DNA of 64,000 bases. Origin: Physcia stellaris. Lineage: Eukaryota; Ascomycota; Lecanoromycetes; Caliciales; Physciaceae. Location of the stretch: contig JABSSW010000012.1 in assembly GCA_018902385.1 (NCBI GenBank), forward strand, positions 124,001-188,000. The letters are read 5' to 3'. The notes under the pieces are model-generated. The model was not told the DNA's origin. It did no database searches and saw only the letters and a program-made list of their open reading frames with translations. Below, piece by piece: positions 59,777 to 64,000 of the stretch (position 1 is its first letter; every line of letters begins with the position of its first letter). The translations under genes and the position numbers were made by a program.

Positions 59777-60343
59777 ATGCGATGCTTACGACTCCCCGTC
59801 TCCTTCCTACTCACTTTGAATACTATCTATTTTCTTCTCGCCAATGCCTCATCCACACCAACGTCTTCCGCGTGGACGCCATTACCCCCCATAATCAAAT
59901 CCCCATCGCCGACACTCCCCACCACCATACAGCCTGCCATCCTCCCACGGCGCTACCACCAACACTACGCCCACCTTCCCCTCGGTTGGAACCTATACTA
60001 CACAACTTGGACGCAAATCCTCCCCTCCCCCGCTTTAATCCAGCACCTGGACCTCGTATACAGTTTCATCAGCTACAAAGCGGTCCAGTTCTGGAGCCAC
60101 AACCCGCAGCGATCCCACCTCTTGATCAACGTTGGATTCCTGCAGATGGAATTTCTGTCCGAGACACGCACTATACCGTGGGAGTTTGTCGCCGCCTTTG
60201 TTGGAGAAGCACGAGCGCAGTTGATCAGGAATGGATTTTGTGCGTTTTACGCTGTGCTGCTGAGCCATGCGGCCAGTGAACATGTGGTGCAGGTGGCGTT
60301 AAGGCTTAATCCATTATTGACGAGGGGAACGAGAGGCTCATAA
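59777..60343 (+). CDS. secreted protein, possible family member
   Basis: Intronless, 188 residues. MRCLRLPVSFLLTLNTIYFL followed by LANASS is a clear signal peptide with a cleavage site. After a Pro/Ser/Thr-rich linker of about 30 residues comes a domain with LGWNLYYTTW, FLQMEFLSETRTIPWEFVAA and ASEHVVQVALRL. The strand-helix-strand order and the I-P-W before a helix resemble the group at 53.6 and 55.4 kb, but the match is weak. The function is unknown. A parallel frame starting at 59758 lacks a signal peptide and is judged a shadow. Confidence 0.5.
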   Translation: MRCLRLPVSFLLTLNTIYFLLANASSTPTSSAWTPLPPIIKSPSPTLPTTIQPAILPRRYHQHYAHLPLGWNLYYTTWTQILPSPALIQHLDLVYSFISYKAVQFWSHNPQRSHLLINVGFLQMEFLSETRTIPWEFVAAFVGEARAQLIRNGFCAFYAVLLSHAASEHVVQVALRLNPLLTRGTRGS

Positions 60344-61029
60344 ATCTTCCTCGCTAGTAAAAGAATTAGAATTGTTGGGCATGGATGCGTTGAAGGCAGG
60401 CCTTTGGTGTCGGATTTCTTAAACTACGCGAATGCTAAAACGCTAATGAGAAAATAAACGACTACAGAAATATACACTCGGAGGGTCCGACTCACGAATA
60501 CAGATGGGTTTTCGCTGAAAGCTTGAGGGGAAGGTTGATAAATCGTTGGTATCGCCATGATCTAATCATGATCTATCTCCATGGTTCTGACTACCGGGAA
60601 CTGTCTGTCTATCAAGGAACGCAGGATCATCACCGACCAAGAAGCTCCAAGGAAGTTGGATTCCAGCACCAATCTGCCTGGAACAGAGAACATATGATAA
60701 GCAAGGCCGAGTAAAGGAGACTATCATGAGAAAGATGTACCACGATCAATGAAGTACCCCACTACTATGGGAAGTACCGCGTATTAGCTTTCGGAAAGAG
60801 AGCTTGTCTCGCATCGTCATACCTGTTCAAGTAAGCACATCGCCATTGGAGACAACAATTCCATGATAGCATGCTGTGACACTGTGGTGTCTGTTTCCTC
60901 ACGTCTATCGACGCGATAGCCTCCAGTTTAAATATTAACGCCACCCAGGCGACAGAATGTCTCAGTGGTGTGAGAATAAATACAATACTGCAAAAGAAGG
61001 ATAGAGGCAGATCGCCACAGCTTCATGTC
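60344..61029. other. spacer, no gene
   Basis: AT-richer non-coding DNA with no repeats and no frame of interest. Confidence 0.45.
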
Positions 61030-61766
61030 TCAAACAGACTTTGCCTTTGCCTGTTTCAGTCTATCGAAATTTTCGACAGACTTGGCCCGAAGCCCGCCAA
61101 GAGTCAACAACACTAAACCCTGATTGAAATCGAAATCGAGATATTTATCCGCCACAAGCGCTGCGCGTGGATTGATGTTTTGGTCTCTCGGATTGGTTTC
61201 AACTTCACCACAGTCGCCTTCTCTACCAAGACAGAGTTGAAAGGTTTAGCATACCTGCACAGGTTCCTGTAAAATATTTGCGCTGTCCTGCAATACTCGA
61301 ATGGCTTCTCCCCGGCCCAACTTGTCTGCGTGGTGGAAAATGCCTCCGTCTCGCAACCAATTGTGTCGTTGGGTCGCTTCTGTGCACTTGTGGCAGGAGA
61401 GGCGGATGTGGTCCTTGCCCCGCGGCTGTAGTAAGGCAATTCAACGCTTTTTGCTCTAAGCTGAACAATTAGACAACGCCGCCACTGCCGGAGTCCATGC
61501 GTCACCATACGCCAATCCACATGCTTGATTAGCTGGGACACCGGATTGTGATATCACTCACTTTTGTGAATCAGAGCAAGGATCTTCCGATACACTCGGA
61601 TAGCTGCATTGGCATGGCCGCGAAAGGCCACTACACGCCCACGTGTGGCGCCTTTGCGGCTCTGCATATTGCTCTGACGCAAAGCAGACGCCCGTGAGTA
61701 TATATCCCACACCTTCATCGCTCCGTCAGTATCGCGGCCTCTTTGTGCTACAACGTACATCATCAT
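61030..61766 (-). CDS. unrecognised multi-exon gene or remnant
   Basis: Three protein-like segments lie in order on the minus strand. The first starts at the ATG at 61766 (DTDGAMKVWDIYSRAS, then IRVYRKILALIHK) and stops at a GTGAGT near 61560. The second, near 61425-61260, reads SCHKCTEATQRHNW and GRGEAIRVLQDSANIL. The third ends at 61030 with FDFNQGLVLLTLGGLRAKSV. The CxxC in the second suggests a metal site. I could not join the segments in one phase with normal intron lengths, so either a junction is missed or the gene is decayed. Its start codon overlaps that of the GH76 gene on the other strand, which is odd for two working genes. No family is recognised. Confidence 0.35.
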
Positions 61767-63058
61767 GAATATCTTTCATGCCTTTTCAATAATCCTTTGT
61801 GTATGCTCGCTTGGACATTCTATCCCCCTGCAGAAGTTGGATATCGTTCAAACGCTTTCGAAGTCGAAATCACCAATCACCCCACAATATCTACGATATG
61901 CTACCTCGGCCTTGTCACAGCTACAGAAGTCATACAACAAGACATCTGGTCTTTGGGAAGGGACTGGCTGGTGGAACAACGCCAACATCATCACCCTCCT
62001 AGCCGATTACTCCCTAGTCAATGGTCAAGCTAGAAGTTCCACAACGCCTACTTTCCAGAATACTCTAGTCAATGCTCCGCAAAATCAACCACAGATGGTG
62101 AAGATTGTAAGCCCTCTTACCTCGACAAACTCCTTCCTATACCCTGACATCCCGGGTGGTCTCACCTTGCCTGATCCTCGTTTAAGCAACGGCTTTGAGG
62201 ATGCATACTATGATGATGAGGGATGGTGGGCGCTTGCCTGGCTCAAAGTGTATGACACCACGGGCGATATCAGATATATGAATCAAGCAATCGGGCTCTT
62301 CGATGACATGACGAAGGGCTATCCAGCCAAGTGCGGAGGCATTTGGTGGGATAAGAATCAGACTGCCAATAATGCAATCGCAAACGAGCTTTTCCTTACA
62401 GTCGCTGCTCAGCTTGCCAACAGAGCGATCAACAGAAATTATTACCTACAGTGGGCGCTAACCCAGTGGAAATGGTTCGAAGGGAGTGGGTTAATCAATT
62501 CTCAATACAACATCAACGACGGCATCGACCTCGGCACATGCCAAAATAACAATGGATACGTTTGGTCCCACAATCAAGGGGTGATTATAGGTGGACTTAT
62601 GGAGCTTTACCAAGCCAACGCAAATTATACATATATTACAATTGCTCAGAAGATTGCTTCAGCTGCTATAACCGAGTTGTCTGATAGCAAGGGTATCATC
62701 CATGAGAAGTGCGAGCCCAACTGTGGCAGTGATGCTCCCCAGTAAGTCGAATTCCGAGCCTTCTATCTTTTCTCTGTGCAATGCCATCTCTCAATTCAAT
62801 AGCCGTCTCCGAAAGCCATGCTGACGCCTCCTTAGGTTCAAAGGTGTCTTGATGCGAAATCTTCAATACCTTCAACAGGCATATCCAGAGGACTCTGTAA
62901 AGGACTTCATTGCAAACAACGCTAATTCTATCTGGTCGAAAGATCGAGCTCCAAGTCAGATGCTGGGAGAAGTGTGGTCTGGCCCCCCAGGTGGCGCCAC
63001 GCCAGCTACACACAGCGCTGCGACTGATGCACTCGTGGCAGCGATGGCTGTAGTGTGA
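61765..63058 (+). CDS. GH76 alpha-1,6-mannanase-like secreted enzyme
   Basis: Two exons (61765-62741 and 62836-63058) joined in phase give 399 residues. MNIFHAFSIILCVCSLGHS is a signal peptide. Glycoside hydrolase family 76 is indicated by GWWNNANIITLLADY, the paired catalytic aspartates in YYDDEGWWALAW, GGIWWDKNQTANNAIANELF and GYVWSHNQGVIIGGLMELY. These enzymes act on alpha-1,6-mannose chains, either in cell-wall protein anchoring (DFG5/DCW1) or in mannan breakdown. No C-terminal GPI-anchor signal is seen; the protein ends in ATDALVAAMAVV, so a soluble secreted form is likelier. Both catalytic Asp residues are present. Its start codon overlaps that of a minus-strand frame. Confidence 0.92.
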
Positions 63059-63182
63059 CGCTAATACCACGAGATCGTCTTTCCATAGGAGCATCAGGGC
63101 TAAGTCAACCTCGTGAAAAGACCCAATCGGTGGAAACCTGGCTTCTCTCGCACTCGTAGCAGCACCATACTATGTTTCACGA

Positions 63183-63944
63183 TCACTTTGGAAGCTGACT
63201 CCAGAGCGTCGCATCTGGGTTTCCCTTCCGCGCATTTTCCAAACATGTCTGGCGTCGATTCCATGGCGAACCTCCCAGACCAAGCGCCCAGGACCAGACT
63301 CCAAGATACCCATAGGCGTTTGCATTACCAATAGTCTCGTTACCCATGAGTACTTGATCCATGACCTCCCTTGCGGTACCGGTCCTGGTATCGCTGATCT
63401 TCGACAGCGAGCCCGAGATAAGGCTGAGTCCACTCATTAAATGCACCATCAACCAACCTAGCGAAACTCCACCCGGATACTCTGTGCATGGTTCCGCGTC
63501 CCGCGGTAGTGCCAAACCCGCCGAGCACATTATAATCTCAGGTGCATGATGTTGTTTCGGAATTTGGACTGAATAAGCCGGCATTATCTGGCCTGGTTTC
63601 CTGGAGGAGTTGCAGCGGTTGTAAGTGTCCAGGCAGGACACGCGGATGAGGCTACTCAGGCCCTGCTCGGCGTGTATTATTCGCTGGAAAACGGCGGCAA
63701 CGGTGTAGCTGTTTTCCCGTGTTGGGTCAAAGAACATGTTGAAAGGGGGTTTGCTGTAGGAGGCAGCCGCGTAGTAGCCAGCACTGGCAAGGCGACTGGC
63801 GTCGATAATGGCAGATTCTGCAGCTACAAGGTCTTTTCCTTCGCAGGTGCCTGGCATCACCTGAATGCCACGCGCGTTGCTTGTGATCACCGTGCAAGAA
63901 AACAAGAAGAGAACCCCGAAGAGGCGGAAAGTCGAGTTATTCAT
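63183..63944 (-). CDS. secreted metalloprotease-like protein lacking HExxH
   Basis: Intronless, 253 residues with a signal peptide (LFGVLFLFSCTVITSNARG). The layout resembles secreted fungal proteins of the deuterolysin or lysine-specific metalloendopeptidase superfamily: an N-terminal helical part, CLDTYNRC, IIMCSAGLALP, then a late NANAYGYLGVWSW segment. In active members the segment before the last block holds HExxH. Here the matching place reads VHLMSGLS, with neither the Glu nor the second His, so proteolysis is unlikely. The superfamily assignment is tentative and rests on pattern memory. It is convergent with the GH76 gene, 124 bases away. The frame is intact, so a non-catalytic role is possible. 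Confidence 0.5.
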   Translation of the reverse strand: MNNSTFRLFGVLFLFSCTVITSNARGIQVMPGTCEGKDLVAAESAIIDASRLASAGYYAAASYSKPPFNMFFDPTRENSYTVAAVFQRIIHAEQGLSSLIRVSCLDTYNRCNSSRKPGQIMPAYSVQIPKQHHAPEIIMCSAGLALPRDAEPCTEYPGGVSLGWLMVHLMSGLSLISGSLSKISDTRTGTAREVMDQVLMGNETIGNANAYGYLGVWSWALGLGGSPWNRRQTCLENARKGNPDATLWSQLPK

Positions 63945-64000
63945 ATTTCCAGGAACACTAATCGGCTTTCCAAAGAAACTTCAGTTATCCTTTATATGAT

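Overview
The window looks like nuclear DNA of a filamentous ascomycete (Pezizomycotina, possibly Dothideomycetes). The evidence is short introns of about 45-130 bases with GT..AG ends, a fungal NACHT-ankyrin NLR, a PTH11-type membrane protein, fungal secondary-metabolism enzymes, a cytosolic PheRS alpha subunit, a GH76 wall enzyme, and an AT-rich LTR element that carries transition-type mutation like RIP. The class-level guess is inference. Genes are monocistronic and lie on both strands. Spliced models below were built by hand from splice sites and checked for reading phase.

Layout. 1.7-11.1 kb: a VWA-domain gene, then a five-exon NLR of about 2288 residues, both on the minus strand. 12.0-15.4 kb: one broken copia-type LTR retrotransposon with target-site duplications. 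16.1-19.4 kb: a small secreted protein and a six-exon PTH11/rhodopsin-like receptor. 22.1-25.6 kb: a divergent UbiA prenyltransferase/P450 pair, a possible small meroterpenoid-type locus. 28.6-30.0 kb: a secreted alpha/beta hydrolase whose nucleophile serine reads as alanine. 30.5-36.2 kb: housekeeping genes for PheRS alpha and a GH47 EDEM/Mnl1 protein with a PA-like domain, sharing a 329-base divergent promoter. 38.8-46.8 kb: another small secreted protein, an isochorismatase-like hydrolase, an F-box protein, a phenol-hydroxylase-type FAD monooxygenase and an RBR ubiquitin ligase with a C-terminal membrane anchor. 47.5-52.5 kb: gene-poor, with a degenerate Ser/Thr-rich repeat locus. 52.5-64 kb: accessory genes, mostly secreted or membrane proteins of unknown function, plus a GH76 enzyme and a metalloprotease-like protein that lacks HExxH.

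The most interesting theme is a set of at least two, and perhaps five, dispersed genes (16.1, 38.8, 53.6, 55.4 and 59.8 kb) that share one small domain plan, mostly behind signal peptides. Next in interest are the complete NLR beside the retroelement, with a G-quadruplex motif in its upstream region, and two secreted enzyme-like proteins that have lost catalytic residues. I see no CRISPR array, operon, rRNA gene or convincing tRNA gene.
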